This document shows, one piece after another, positions 25,467 to 36,269 of a DNA stretch of 64,000 bases (positions within the stretch are counted from its first letter, which is position 1; each line of letters starts with the position of its first letter). The DNA lies in the NCBI RefSeq assembly GCF_030316845.1, contig NZ_JASZYS010000011.1, forward strand, positions 62,001 to 126,000, written 5' to 3'. The position numbers were made by a program, and so were the translations under genes. Under the pieces are notes generated by a model. The model was not told the origin of the DNA and did not search any database. It was given only the letters and a program-made list of their open reading frames with translations. The stretch comes from Variovorax davisae (lineage in GTDB: Bacteria; Pseudomonadota; Gammaproteobacteria; Burkholderiales; Burkholderiaceae_C).

Positions 25467-27107
25467 GTGACGCCTGATTCGAGAATCCCACCCAGCCCGG
25501 CCGAGCCCGTGGACGCCGTGCACGGCCGCCGCCATTTCATGACCGCGATGGCGGCCATGGCCGGCGTCGTCTCGCTCCATCTGCAGGACGCCTCGGCGCA
25601 GGAGAAAAAGGGCGCGCCGCGGCGCGGCGGCACGCTGGTGGTCGGCCTCAGCAGCGAACCGTCGGTGTTCGATCCGAACCGCCAGTTCAGCTACGAGACC
25701 TACCGCGTCGACCTGCACATCTACGAATCGCTGGTGGCCGAGAACCTGGCCCGCCCCTTCAAGGAGGGCCCGCCCGAGATCGTTCCGGCGCTGGCCGAGA
25801 GCTGGCAGGTCAGCGCCGACGCCCGGACCTTCACCTTCAAGCTGCGCCGGGGCGTCAAGTTCCACGACGGCACCGACTTCGACGCCGAGGCGGTGCGCTT
25901 CAACGTGCGGCGCTTCACCGACCCCACCTTCGAGTTCTACGACGTGCGCTCCAACGGCTCCATGAAGCCGGTGTACGGCGGCCTGAAGGAGATCAAGGTG
26001 CTGGACTCGCACACCGTGCAGTACGTGTTCGAGCATCCGTTCATCGACTTCCTGCGCCTGCTGCCGCAGGGCAATTTCGTCTCCGGCATCTTCAGCCCGG
26101 CGGCGCTGAAGAAGCACGGGCAGGACGGGCTGGCAGAGAACCCGACGGGCACCGGGCCGTACCGCTTCGTGACACGGGTGCGCAACGAGAAGACCGAACT
26201 GGTGCGCAACACCGGCTACTGGGGCGCGCAGCCCTGGCTCGACAAGCTGATCTTCCGCCCGATCAACGACGACGCCACGCGCCTGTCGGCGCTGCGCTCG
26301 GGCCAGATCGACATCCTGAGCAAGATTCCGGCCGACGGCGTCGAGGGCCTGCGCAAGTCCGGCTACACGGTCCACGACAGCCCGGGCGCCAACCAGCTGT
26401 TCCTGAGCTGGTACTTCGGCAACCGCTTCGCCAAGGACAAGGCGGTGCGCCAGGCTTTCGTCAAGGCCATCGACCGCGAAGGCCTGGTGAAGTCGCTCTT
26501 CAAGGGCCTGGCTTTTCCCTCGTACAGCATCTTCAACGCCGGCAGCACGGCCTACGACCCGGCGCAGAAGGACTTCGCCTACGACCCCCAGGGGGCGCGC
26601 AGCCTGCTGGCCGATGCGGGCTACAAGGACGGCGAGATCGAGTTCTCGATCATCACCTACACGCTGCAGCAGCCGGTGATCGAATGGATCCAGCGCGACC
26701 TGGCCAAGGTCGGCATCAAGATCAACATCATCTCGCTCGAATGGCTGACCTACGCGAGCAAGCTGGCAACGCCGGCACCCGAGACGGCGCTGTTCACGAT
26801 GGAGTGGGGCTTCATCACCCCCTACTGGCTCAAGCTCGCCTACCAGACCTACATCGTGTCGCGCGGCAACGGCGAGAAGGTCGTCGACCCGGCCCTCGGC
26901 CCGGCCATCGCCAGCGCCGCGGCCCAGACCAGCGAGCCGCTCGCGATCGCAGCGTGGAAGAAGGCCAACCTGATCGCCCAGCGCGACGCCGCCTTCGTGC
27001 CGCTGCTGTCGCCCACCGTCAACTTCATCAGCGGCAGGAAGGTGCACGACTTCAACGTGCCGCTGCAGAACTTCTACGACCTGAGCAAGGTCTGGCTCGA
27101 GAAGTAG
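25467..27107 (+). CDS. Family-5 (DppA/OppA-type) ABC substrate-binding protein
   Basis: A 546-residue periplasmic binding protein. The N-terminus contains GRRHFMTAMAAMAGVVSLHL, a possible Tat signal. The mature part has the family signature LRRGVKFHDGTDFDAEAVRFNVRR and GTGPYRFVTR. The GTG start at 25467 has GGAG 5 bp upstream; no nearer ATG keeps the signal. It is followed in order by DppB-, DppC- and fused DppDF-type genes, completing an importer. Family-5 proteins bind peptides, glutathione, nickel or other ligands; the monooxygenases upstream suggest a sulfur-containing ligand. Confidence 0.9.
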   Translation: MTPDSRIPPSPAEPVDAVHGRRHFMTAMAAMAGVVSLHLQDASAQEKKGAPRRGGTLVVGLSSEPSVFDPNRQFSYETYRVDLHIYESLVAENLARPFKEGPPEIVPALAESWQVSADARTFTFKLRRGVKFHDGTDFDAEAVRFNVRRFTDPTFEFYDVRSNGSMKPVYGGLKEIKVLDSHTVQYVFEHPFIDFLRLLPQGNFVSGIFSPAALKKHGQDGLAENPTGTGPYRFVTRVRNEKTELVRNTGYWGAQPWLDKLIFRPINDDATRLSALRSGQIDILSKIPADGVEGLRKSGYTVHDSPGANQLFLSWYFGNRFAKDKAVRQAFVKAIDREGLVKSLFKGLAFPSYSIFNAGSTAYDPAQKDFAYDPQGARSLLADAGYKDGEIEFSIITYTLQQPVIEWIQRDLAKVGIKINIISLEWLTYASKLATPAPETALFTMEWGFITPYWLKLAYQTYIVSRGNGEKVVDPALGPAIASAAAQTSEPLAIAAWKKANLIAQRDAAFVPLLSPTVNFISGRKVHDFNVPLQNFYDLSKVWLEK

Positions 27108-27114
27108 GCGCTGC

Positions 27115-28065
27115 ATGGTCCTGCGCTCCATTGCCGGCCGTTTCCTGCAGGCGATCCCGGTCTTCCTCGCCATCTCGGTGCTGGTGTTCTTCATCTCGCA
27201 CCTGGGCGGCGGCGATGCGGTCACCAATGCGCTGGCCGGCATCCTGCCGCAGGATGCGCTCGACGCCATCCGGCGCGAGTACGGGCTCGACCAGCCGGTG
27301 CATGTGCAGTACCTGCGCTGGCTCCAGCACCTGTTCGCCGGCGACTGGGGGCTGTCGCTCAGCTTGCGCGTGCCGGTCTACGACGTGCTCGGAAAGGCCT
27401 TCGCCAACACCTTGCTGCTGACCGTGGCGGCCGTGCTCGTCTGCCTGGTGGCGGGGGTGCTGGTGGGCGTCGTCGCGGGCCTCAAGCGCGGTTCGGTGAT
27501 CGATGGCCTGACGATGCTGGTGATCCAGCTCGGCCACAACGTGCCGGTGTTCTGGTCGGGGCTGGTGCTGATCTGGGTCTTTGCCGTGCGGCTCGACTGG
27601 CTGCCCGCCTCCGGCATGTACGACCTGCGCGGCGACGAGGACCTGGCCGACCTGCTGCGCCACCTGGTGCTGCCGGCCTTCTCGGCGGCCATCGTGTCGA
27701 TGCTGATCCTGGCGCAGCTGGTGCGCTCGTCGGTCATCGAGATCGTCGGCTCGGACTACATCCGGACCTACTGCTCGCAGGGCTTCGCCCGCGCCACCCT
27801 CCTGCGCCGGCACCTCGGGCGCAACCTGCTGAGCCCGGTGGTCAACATCACGGGCCTGCAGATCGGCTACCTGCTCGGCGGCGTGATCTTCGTCGAGAAC
27901 GTCTTCGCCTGGCCCGGCATCGGCACGCACCTGTACAACGCCGCGGCCGGCAAGGACTACCCGATGACCCAGGCCGGCGTGATGCTCATCACCGGCTGCT
28001 ACCTGGCCGTCAACCTCGCGACCGACGTGATCCTCGATCTGCTCAACCCGCGCCTGCGCGCCTGA
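27115..28065 (+). CDS. DppB-type ABC transporter permease
   Basis: A 316-residue inner-membrane permease. The N-terminus RFLQAIPVFLAISVLVFFISHL is the family's first span, followed by the large periplasmic loop with IRREYGLDQPVHVQYLRWLQHLFAGDWG. It closes with VEKVFAWPGIG-like VENVFAWPGIGTHLYNAA. It starts 7 bp after the binding-protein stop and pairs with the following DppC-type protein. Confidence 0.93.
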   Translation: MVLRSIAGRFLQAIPVFLAISVLVFFISHLGGGDAVTNALAGILPQDALDAIRREYGLDQPVHVQYLRWLQHLFAGDWGLSLSLRVPVYDVLGKAFANTLLLTVAAVLVCLVAGVLVGVVAGLKRGSVIDGLTMLVIQLGHNVPVFWSGLVLIWVFAVRLDWLPASGMYDLRGDEDLADLLRHLVLPAFSAAIVSMLILAQLVRSSVIEIVGSDYIRTYCSQGFARATLLRRHLGRNLLSPVVNITGLQIGYLLGGVIFVENVFAWPGIGTHLYNAAAGKDYPMTQAGVMLITGCYLAVNLATDVILDLLNPRLRA

Positions 28066-28076
28066 GGCCGTTGCCC

Positions 28077-28997
28077 ATGTCACTTCCCGCTTCCACCTCC
28101 GACGCCGTGGTCCTGGCCATCGCCGGGGTCGACCCGTCCACCGACGCATCGCCCGCCGCGCGAGAGGGTGGCCGCTGGTCCCGCCTGCGATCGCACAGGC
28201 TCGCGCTGGCCAGCCTGGGCTTCATCGGGCTGGCGCTTCTGGTGTCGGCGTTCGCCCCCTGGATCGCGCCCCACGACCCGAACGCGGTGGCGGACCCTTC
28301 GCTGCGGCTGCTGCCCCCGGGAACGCCCGGCCATCTGCTCGGGCTCGACGGCCAGGGCCGCGACCTGCTCAGCCGCGTGATCTGGGGCGGCCGCGCATCG
28401 CTGCTGTCGACCATCGCGCCGGTGGCGATCGCCGTGCTGCTGAGCCTCGCACTCGGCCTGTTCGCCGGCTACACCCGCGGCCGCGCCTCGGCGCTGGTGA
28501 TGCGCGTGGTCGACATCCTGTTCGCCTTTCCGATGGTGCTGCTGGCCATCGGGCTGGCCACTGCGCTGGGGCCGGGTTTCTGGACCATCGCGCTGACCAT
28601 CGTGTTCTCGGCCACGCCCTACCTCACGCGCGTCGTGTATGCGGGGGTGCGCGCCGAGCGCGACAAGGAATACGTCGAGGCCGCGCGGGCGCTCGGCGCT
28701 TCGACCTTCACGGTGCTGTTCGCCGAGATCCTGCCGAACGTGGCGACCGCCGCGGTGGTGTACGGCACCACGCTGGTCGGCAGCATGATCGTCTTCCTGT
28801 CGGGGCTGAGCTTCCTCGGCCTCGGCACGCAGCCGCCGACGGCCGACTGGGGCCGGATGGTCAGCGAAGGCGCGCAGGTGCTGGTGCTGGACGCCCCCCA
28901 CGTGGCCACGGTGCCCGCGCTGGCGATCGTGTTCGTGGCCCTGGCCTTCAACTGGCTCGGCAATGGCCTGCGCGACGTGCTCGACCCGAGAGACTGA
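28077..28997 (+). CDS. DppC-type ABC transporter permease
   Basis: A 306-residue inner-membrane permease. After a ~45-residue cytoplasmic N-terminus comes span 1 (LALASLGFIGLALLVSAF), then HLLGLDGQGRDLLSRVIWGGRASL, the family mark before the core. The EAA loop is KEYVEAARALGASTFTVLFAEILPN. The ATG at 28077 is preferred over a TTG 6 bp upstream. It forms the channel with the DppB-type partner. Confidence 0.93.
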   Translation: MSLPASTSDAVVLAIAGVDPSTDASPAAREGGRWSRLRSHRLALASLGFIGLALLVSAFAPWIAPHDPNAVADPSLRLLPPGTPGHLLGLDGQGRDLLSRVIWGGRASLLSTIAPVAIAVLLSLALGLFAGYTRGRASALVMRVVDILFAFPMVLLAIGLATALGPGFWTIALTIVFSATPYLTRVVYAGVRAERDKEYVEAARALGASTFTVLFAEILPNVATAAVVYGTTLVGSMIVFLSGLSFLGLGTQPPTADWGRMVSEGAQVLVLDAPHVATVPALAIVFVALAFNWLGNGLRDVLDPRD

Positions 28998-29003
28998 CCC
29001 TTC

Positions 29004-30704
<1,701 letters not shown>

Positions 30705-30714
30705 ACTCCCAGCC

Positions 30715-31143
30715 ATGAACTTCACGACCCAGCTCACCGACAGCGCGGACGACAGCGCACGCGTTGCCATCGTGCGCAACCTGCTCGCCTACAACCACAG
30801 CCAGACCGGCATCGCCGACCATCGGCCGCTGGCCGTGCTCGTCCATGACGAGGAAGGTCGCGTCATCGGCGGGCTCAGGGGCCGCACGGCCTATGGCTGG
30901 CTGTTCACCGAACTGCTGTTCGTGCCGGAAGCGTTGCGCGCCCGGGGCGTCGGCAAGTCCCTGCTGCTGCAAGCCGAGGCGGAGGCGCTGGCCCGCGGCT
31001 GCCGGGGCGCCTGGCTCGACACCTTCGACTTCCAGGCGCGGCCCTTCTACGAGCGCCTGGGCTACCGATGCTTCGGCGAGATCGGCGACTACCCGCCGGG
31101 TTTCTCGCGCCATTTCATGAAGAAGGTGCTCGCCGAGGCCTGA
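30715..31143 (+). CDS. GNAT-family N-acetyltransferase
   Basis: A 142-residue acetyltransferase. The acetyl-CoA loop is visible as RARGVGKSLLLQAEAEALARGC (motif A, R/QxxGxG), followed by AWLDTFDFQARPFYERLGYRCFGEI (motif B). It begins 10 bp after the fused ATPase, so it is the last gene of the DmoA/Dpp-type operon. Small GNATs of this kind acetylate amines or amino-acid analogues; here it may protect the cell from an imported amine-containing compound or its product. It converges on the next LLM monooxygenase, 5 bp apart. Confidence 0.88.
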   Translation: MNFTTQLTDSADDSARVAIVRNLLAYNHSQTGIADHRPLAVLVHDEEGRVIGGLRGRTAYGWLFTELLFVPEALRARGVGKSLLLQAEAEALARGCRGAWLDTFDFQARPFYERLGYRCFGEIGDYPPGFSRHFMKKVLAEA

Positions 31144-31148
31144 CGGGG

Positions 31149-32495
31149 TCACGCCGCCAGCAGTGCCCGCGCGGGGTGCACCGGGCGCTTCAGGCCCAGG
31201 TGCTCGCGCAGGGTACGGCCCTCGTACTCATTGCGAAACAGGCCACGGCGGCGCAGTTCGGGCAGCACGCCGTCGATGAAATCGTCCAGGCCGCCCGGGA
31301 ACCACGGCGACATGATGTTGAAGCCGTCGGCGCCGCCCTCCTCGAACCACTGCTGCAGCTGGTCGGCGATGCGCGCGGGCGTGCCGACCACCTGCTGGTG
31401 GCCACGCGCACCGGCGATGTGCAGGTACAGGTCGCGGATGCTGAGGTTGTCGCGCCGCGCCAGATCGACCAGCAGCCGCTGGCGGCTCTTCGGGCCGTTG
31501 GTCTCGGGCAGTTCGGGCAGCGGACCATCCACCGGGTAGCCCGACAGGTCGAAGCCCCCGACCACGGTGGACAGTAGCTCGAGGCCGACCGTCGGGTGGA
31601 CCAGGTCCTGCAACTGCTGGAACTTCTCGTCGGCCTCGGCCTGGGTGCGGCCGACGACCGGAAAGATGCCGGGCATGATCTTCACGTCCTCGGGGTGGCG
31701 GCCGTGCTGCCGCACGCGGGCCTTGATGTCGGCGTAGAACGCCTTGGCCTCGCCGAAGGTCTGGTGGGCGACGAAGATCACCTCCGCGGTGCGCGCGGCC
31801 AGGTCCTTGCCGGCCTCCGACGCACCGGCCTGCACCACCACCGGACGACCCTGCGGCGAGCGCGAGACATTGAGCGGACCGCGCACCGAGAAGTGCTTGC
31901 CCTTGTGGCCGAGCACGTGCAGCTTGTCGGGGTCGAGGTAGAGGCCGCTGTCGGGGTCGCGCGTGAAGCTGTCGTCTTCCCAGCTGTCCCACAGGCCGGT
32001 GACGACGTCGTGGAACTCCGCGGCGCGCTCGTAGCGCAGGGCGTGGTCCAGGTGCTCGTCGCGATTGAAGTTCTGCGCCTCGGCGCCGCCGCTGGAGGTC
32101 ACCAGGTTCCAGCCCGAACGCCCGCCGCTGATCTGGTCGAGCGACGCGAACTTGCGCGCCACGTTGAAGGGTTCGTTGAAGGAGGTCGAGACGGTGGCGA
32201 TCAGGCCGATGCGATCGGTCACCGCAGCGAGCGCGGACAGCAGCGTGAGCGGCTCGAAATGGTCGGCGCGTGCGGTGCGCGCGAGCGAGGGCAGGTTGGT
32301 GCTGCGCACGCCCACCGCATCGGCGAGGAAGATCGCATCGAACTTGGCGGCCTCGGCCTTTTGCACCAGCTCGACATAGTGGCGGAAGTTGCTGCCGGCA
32401 TCGGCTTGGGCATAGGGATGGCGCCAGGCGGCGATGTGGTGGCCGGTCTGCATGAGAAAGGCGCCGAGCTTGATCTGGCGCGTGGAAGCGGTCAT
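31149..32495 (-). CDS. LLM-class flavin-dependent monooxygenase (NtaA/SnaA/DszA type)
   Basis: A 448-residue FMNH2-dependent monooxygenase. Landmarks are KLGAFLMQTGHHIAAWRHP, RKFASLDQISGGRSGWNLVTSSGGAEAQNF, RPVVVQAGASEAGKDLAA, and the tail FRNEYEGRTLREHLGLKRP. It is the last gene of the operon that begins with an amidohydrolase and contains a complete Ssu-type importer with two permeases. It probably cleaves the C-S bond of the imported compound; context, not sequence, gives the sulfur assignment. Confidence 0.92.
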   Translation of the reverse strand: MTASTRQIKLGAFLMQTGHHIAAWRHPYAQADAGSNFRHYVELVQKAEAAKFDAIFLADAVGVRSTNLPSLARTARADHFEPLTLLSALAAVTDRIGLIATVSTSFNEPFNVARKFASLDQISGGRSGWNLVTSSGGAEAQNFNRDEHLDHALRYERAAEFHDVVTGLWDSWEDDSFTRDPDSGLYLDPDKLHVLGHKGKHFSVRGPLNVSRSPQGRPVVVQAGASEAGKDLAARTAEVIFVAHQTFGEAKAFYADIKARVRQHGRHPEDVKIMPGIFPVVGRTQAEADEKFQQLQDLVHPTVGLELLSTVVGGFDLSGYPVDGPLPELPETNGPKSRQRLLVDLARRDNLSIRDLYLHIAGARGHQQVVGTPARIADQLQQWFEEGGADGFNIMSPWFPGGLDDFIDGVLPELRRRGLFRNEYEGRTLREHLGLKRPVHPARALLAA

Positions 32496-32538
32496 GGTCT
32501 TGGATCCTGAAATGGCTTTGGAAAAGGGGTCGCGCCGC

Positions 32539-33402
32539 TCACCAGGCCAGCTGCAGGCCGGACGGCCCGATGGCGGACGGCCAGCGTGGCGCGTCTGGCG
32601 CCGGTCCGGGTGGAGGCTCTGTCCGGACGTCGAGGAAATCGCCCAGCACGTCGTCGCGCAGCCGGATGAAGCGCGGGTCGCTGCGGTTGCGCGGGTGCGG
32701 AAGATCGACGTCGACGATGCGCCGGATGCGCCCCGGCGAGGGCTGCATCACCACCACCTGGTCGCCGAGGAAGACCGCTTCCTCGACGTCGTGGGTGACC
32801 AGCAGCATCGTGATGCGCTCCTTCTGCCAGATCTGCTGCAGCTCGTTCTGCAGCCGCGAGCGGGTCAGCGCGTCCAGCGCGCCGAAGGGCTCGTCCAGCA
32901 GCAGCACGCGCGGCCGGTTGACCAGGCCGCGCGCGATCGCCACGCGCTGCGCCATGCCGCCGGAGATCTGGTGCGGCCAGGACTTCTCGAAGCCCTGCAG
33001 GCCGACCAGTTCGACATGCTCGGCCACCAGCGCCCGCTTCTGGGCGGCCGTGAAGGGCGCATTGCGCAGGCCGACGGCGATGTTCTGCTCGACCGAGAGC
33101 CAGGGGAAAAGGCGGTGGTCCTGGAAGACGATGCCCCGCTCGGGCCCGGTGCCGGTGATCGGCTGGCCGTCGAGCAGGATCCGGCCTTCGTACTGGTCGT
33201 CGAGCCCGAGCACGAGCCGCAGCAGCGTGGACTTGCCGCAGCCGCTGGCGCCGACGATGCTGACGAAGCGGCCCGCAGGCACGTGCAGGTCGATGCCTTG
33301 GAGCACCTGCAGTTCGCCGTGCTCGCTCTGGCTGTTGGCGTAGCGCTTGCCGACGCCGCGGATATCGAGTTCATTGGAGGCGCGCGTTGCGATCTCGGTC
33401 AT
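32539..33402 (-). CDS. SsuB/TauB-type ABC transporter ATPase
   Basis: A 287-residue ATPase. Walker A is GASGCGKST (51-59), the Q-loop is VFQDHRLFPWLSV, the signature is the variant ISGGM, and Walker B is VLLLDEPFGALD, followed by LLVTHDVEEAVFLGD. LFPW after the Q-loop fits the SsuB/TauB group. A ~30-residue Pro-rich C-terminal tail (PPPGPAPDAPRWPSAIG) is unusual for the family and is probably unstructured. It lies between permease and monooxygenase genes in the operon. Confidence 0.92.
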   Translation of the reverse strand: MTEIATRASNELDIRGVGKRYANSQSEHGELQVLQGIDLHVPAGRFVSIVGASGCGKSTLLRLVLGLDDQYEGRILLDGQPITGTGPERGIVFQDHRLFPWLSVEQNIAVGLRNAPFTAAQKRALVAEHVELVGLQGFEKSWPHQISGGMAQRVAIARGLVNRPRVLLLDEPFGALDALTRSRLQNELQQIWQKERITMLLVTHDVEEAVFLGDQVVVMQPSPGRIRRIVDVDLPHPRNRSDPRFIRLRDDVLGDFLDVRTEPPPGPAPDAPRWPSAIGPSGLQLAW

Positions 33403-33424
33403 GCCATGTGCCTTGCAAGTGTTT

Positions 33425-34252
33425 TCAGGTGCGGCCGGTCCAGCGCGACAGCCGTCGCTCCAGCCGCCGCGCGAAGGCGTTCATCAGCCAGCCGACCAGG
33501 CCGATCACGAACATGCCGAAGATCACCAGGTCCATCTGGAAATGCTCGCTGCCCTCGATCAGCAGGTTGCCGATGCCGCGGCCGGCCACCAGCAGGTACT
33601 CGGCGCCGATGGTGGCGAGCCACGAATAGATCAGCGCCAGGTAGATGCCGGTGAAGATCGCGGGCATGGCCGCCGGCAGCACCACCTCCAGGAGGGTCTG
33701 CCGGCGCGAATAGCCATAGACCCGCGCCACCTCGAGCAGCCCCGGCGGCGTGGTGCGGATGCCGTCGCAGGTGTTCACCACCACCGGCACCAGCGCGGCG
33801 AGCGAGAGGAACACCACCTTGGCCACGTCGCCGAGCCCGAACCACACCGAGATCAGCGGGATCCAGGCGAACAGCGAGATCTGCTTGAAGGTGTTGAAGC
33901 TCGGCCCGACGATGCGGTTGAACAGCGGCGACAGCCCGAGCAGCGCGCCGAGCAGCAGGCCTAGCATGGTGCCGATCGCGAAGCCGGTCGCCTCGCGCGC
34001 CAGGCTCGCGCCCAGGGCGCGCCAGAGGCGCCCGCTCGTGATCTGGTCGAGCGCGGTCGCGAGCACCTTGGCGGGCGACACCAGCAGCGCCGAGTTCACC
34101 AGGTCCAGCTGCGCGGCGAGCCACCACAGGGCGATGGCCGCGATCGGCAGGACCAGGCCGCGCCAGCGGCGGGTGTCGACCGGCCGCAGCGGCTGGAGGG
34201 TGGCCCGTTCGGCGGTATCGCGCGAGAGGCCCCCGGCCCCCGGTGCACTCAT
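33425..34252 (-). CDS. SsuC-type ABC transporter permease (second of pair)
   Basis: A 275-residue inner-membrane permease of the sulfonate/nitrate family. About six spans are visible, with the EAA loop PPGLLEVARVYGYSRRQTLLEVVLPAAMPAIFTG and the ending WLMNAFARRLERRLSRWTGRT. Its ATG overlaps the stop of the first permease by 4 bp. Two different SsuC genes in one operon mean that the channel may be a heterodimer, whereas E. coli SsuC is encoded by one gene. Confidence 0.92.
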   Translation of the reverse strand: MSAPGAGGLSRDTAERATLQPLRPVDTRRWRGLVLPIAAIALWWLAAQLDLVNSALLVSPAKVLATALDQITSGRLWRALGASLAREATGFAIGTMLGLLLGALLGLSPLFNRIVGPSFNTFKQISLFAWIPLISVWFGLGDVAKVVFLSLAALVPVVVNTCDGIRTTPPGLLEVARVYGYSRRQTLLEVVLPAAMPAIFTGIYLALIYSWLATIGAEYLLVAGRGIGNLLIEGSEHFQMDLVIFGMFVIGLVGWLMNAFARRLERRLSRWTGRT

Positions 34253-35124
34253 CGCGCCGCTCCCGGCCGACGGCGGTGGGCGGCGCGCTCGACGGCATCG
34301 AGCAGCCGGTCGATCGCATAGCCGATGGCACCGACGACAATGACGGCCGCCATCACGAGGTCGAGCTGGAACAGCTGCCGCCCGTAGACGATCAGGTAGC
34401 CCAGCCCTTCGCTGGAGGCCACGAGCTCGACCACCACCAGCGACAGCCAGGCCTTGGTGAAGCCCAGGCGCAGGCCCGTGAACAGCGTCGGGATCGCATG
34501 CGGCAGCACGATCTCCAGCACCTGCTGGCGGCGGCTGTAGCCGCAGGCCTGGCCCACCTCGCGCAGGGCCGTGGGGGTCTGCCGGAATCCTTGCAGCGTA
34601 TTGAGCGCCACCGGCACCATCGCGGCCTTGGCGATCAGGATGTACTTGAGCGGCTCGCCGATGCCCACCAGCAGCAGCACGAAGGGCAGCCAGCCGAGCA
34701 CCGGGATCTGAACCAGTGCGTTGAAGGTCGGCAGCACGTAGGCTTCGAAGCGGCGCGAAAGGCCCATGGCCGCGCCCAGCAGCAGACCGAGCAGCGCGCC
34801 GGCCGCGAAGCCGACCAGCACGCGCTGCAGGCTGGCGCTCACGTGGAGCCAGAGGTCGCCGCTGGTCGCCAGGTCGCGCAGCGTCTCGCCGACGAACTGC
34901 GGCGACGGCAGGACCTGCGGCGAGATCCAGCCTTGCGCGGCACCCACGGTCCAGAGCACCAGCAGGGTGGCGGGCAGCAGCCAGGGCAGCAGGGCGTCGA
35001 CCGCGCGCCGCCAGCGCGGCGCCGGGTCGGCGAGCGTCGGTTTCGCGCGCCGCGCCAAGGGGCGGCTCGTCGGCGCCGCTTCCAGGCGGCCACCCGCGGC
35101 GATGGCCGTGGGCTCAGCGGCCAT
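34249..35124 (-). CDS. SsuC-type ABC transporter permease (first of pair)
   Basis: A 291-residue permease, paralogue of the next gene. It has a ~40-residue hydrophilic N-terminus, span 1 (LLPWLLPATLLVLWTVG), and the EAA loop ALREVGQACGYSRRQQVLEIVLPHAIPTLFTGLRLGF. It overlaps the binding-protein gene by 11 bp at its start and the second permease by 4 bp at its end, so all are co-translated. Confidence 0.92.
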   Translation of the reverse strand: MAAEPTAIAAGGRLEAAPTSRPLARRAKPTLADPAPRWRRAVDALLPWLLPATLLVLWTVGAAQGWISPQVLPSPQFVGETLRDLATSGDLWLHVSASLQRVLVGFAAGALLGLLLGAAMGLSRRFEAYVLPTFNALVQIPVLGWLPFVLLLVGIGEPLKYILIAKAAMVPVALNTLQGFRQTPTALREVGQACGYSRRQQVLEIVLPHAIPTLFTGLRLGFTKAWLSLVVVELVASSEGLGYLIVYGRQLFQLDLVMAAVIVVGAIGYAIDRLLDAVERAAHRRRPGAAR

Positions 35125-36235
35125 TGGCAGTCGCCACCGACTGCTGCGGCTTGTCGGCCTTCGGCTGGCCCTTGGCGTCGTAGGCGGGCCAGTAGTTCTC
35201 CAGGCCCTGCTTCTTGAGCGCGTTGCGCAGATAGCGGGTGTCGAACCAGTCGTCCACCGTGACCGAATGGCGGATCAGCTTGAGCTTGAGCGCGTCGGCG
35301 ACGACCGCCTTGTAGCGGCCGAGAATGAACTCGTCCACCAGCGGTGAATTTCGGCTGGCGAGCGACTGCTTGTCGAACTCCGCCGCCCAGGAGGCGACCG
35401 GCACGCCGCTGCGCGACCAGACCTTGAACAACGCGTCGCGGTTCTTTTCCTCGGACGCCCAGTGGGCGGCGCGCACGAAGACGTCGACCACGCGCTGCAC
35501 CTCCGCCTGGTGGGCCTCCTCGAACTCGCTGCGCACCAGCAGCGAGGCCTGGCGGGTCAGTGCCGGGTCCTGGCCCTGGGTCGAGTAGACGATCTGGGCC
35601 AGCCCGGCGTCGCGCACCTTGAACCACTCGTAGCCGCCGAAAGCGGCGTCCACGCCGCTGGAGACCAGCGCCGCCTGGGCGCTGCCGGCATCGAGGTTGA
35701 CCACCTTCAGGTCGCGCTCCGCGAGGCCGTTGGCGGCCAGCACGTTGATGGCCACGAGGTGGCCGTTGGTGCCGCGGAAGATCGAGACCTTGCGGTCCTT
35801 GAGGTCCTTGATCGAGCGGATCGCGGAATCCTTCGGCGTGACGACATAGAGGTTGTTGCGCGCGCCGCTGACCGCCGGCAGCTTGGTCTTCAGGCCGTTG
35901 GAGCGCCCGACGATCTGCGGCAGGTCGCCCTGGTAGGCGAAGTCGATCTGCTTGTTGGACAGCGCCTCGTTCACGGCCGGGCCGGCGCCCTTGAAGAACA
36001 GCCACTCGACCTGGATGCCGGAGGACTTGAACTCCTCTTCCAGCCAGTTGTTGACCCGCACCAGCCCGCCGGGCGAACCGCCGAAGGTGACAGGGTCGCC
36101 GCCGCCGGCGGAGGCGACGCCGATGCGGATCACCTCGGGCGGTGCGGCCTGGACCTGGGCCGCCTCCAGTGACAGCAGGACCAGGACGGACAGGGCGGCG
36201 GCCCATCGGCGCAGGCGGGGCGCGGCGAGTTGCAT
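35114..36235 (-). CDS. SsuA/TauA-type ABC substrate-binding protein
   Basis: A 373-residue periplasmic binding protein with a Sec signal (WAAALSVLVLLSLEAAQVQA). Mature landmarks are IRIGVASAGGGDPVTFGGSPGG, NNWLEEEFKSSGIQVEWLFFKGAGPAVNEAL, and DFAYQGDLPQIVGRSNGLKT, the core of SsuA-like proteins. ATG 36235 is chosen: AAGGA lies 5 bp upstream, and the longer start at 36259 would place 8 extra residues before the signal. The binding-protein gene lies before the two permease genes in an Ssu-type importer, so aliphatic or aryl sulfonates are likely ligands. Confidence 0.92.
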   Translation of the reverse strand: MQLAAPRLRRWAAALSVLVLLSLEAAQVQAAPPEVIRIGVASAGGGDPVTFGGSPGGLVRVNNWLEEEFKSSGIQVEWLFFKGAGPAVNEALSNKQIDFAYQGDLPQIVGRSNGLKTKLPAVSGARNNLYVVTPKDSAIRSIKDLKDRKVSIFRGTNGHLVAINVLAANGLAERDLKVVNLDAGSAQAALVSSGVDAAFGGYEWFKVRDAGLAQIVYSTQGQDPALTRQASLLVRSEFEEAHQAEVQRVVDVFVRAAHWASEEKNRDALFKVWSRSGVPVASWAAEFDKQSLASRNSPLVDEFILGRYKAVVADALKLKLIRHSVTVDDWFDTRYLRNALKKQGLENYWPAYDAKGQPKADKPQQSVATANGR

Positions 36236-36269
36236 GGGGTTCCTTGGAAAGTCGACCAACAGGTGCGGA

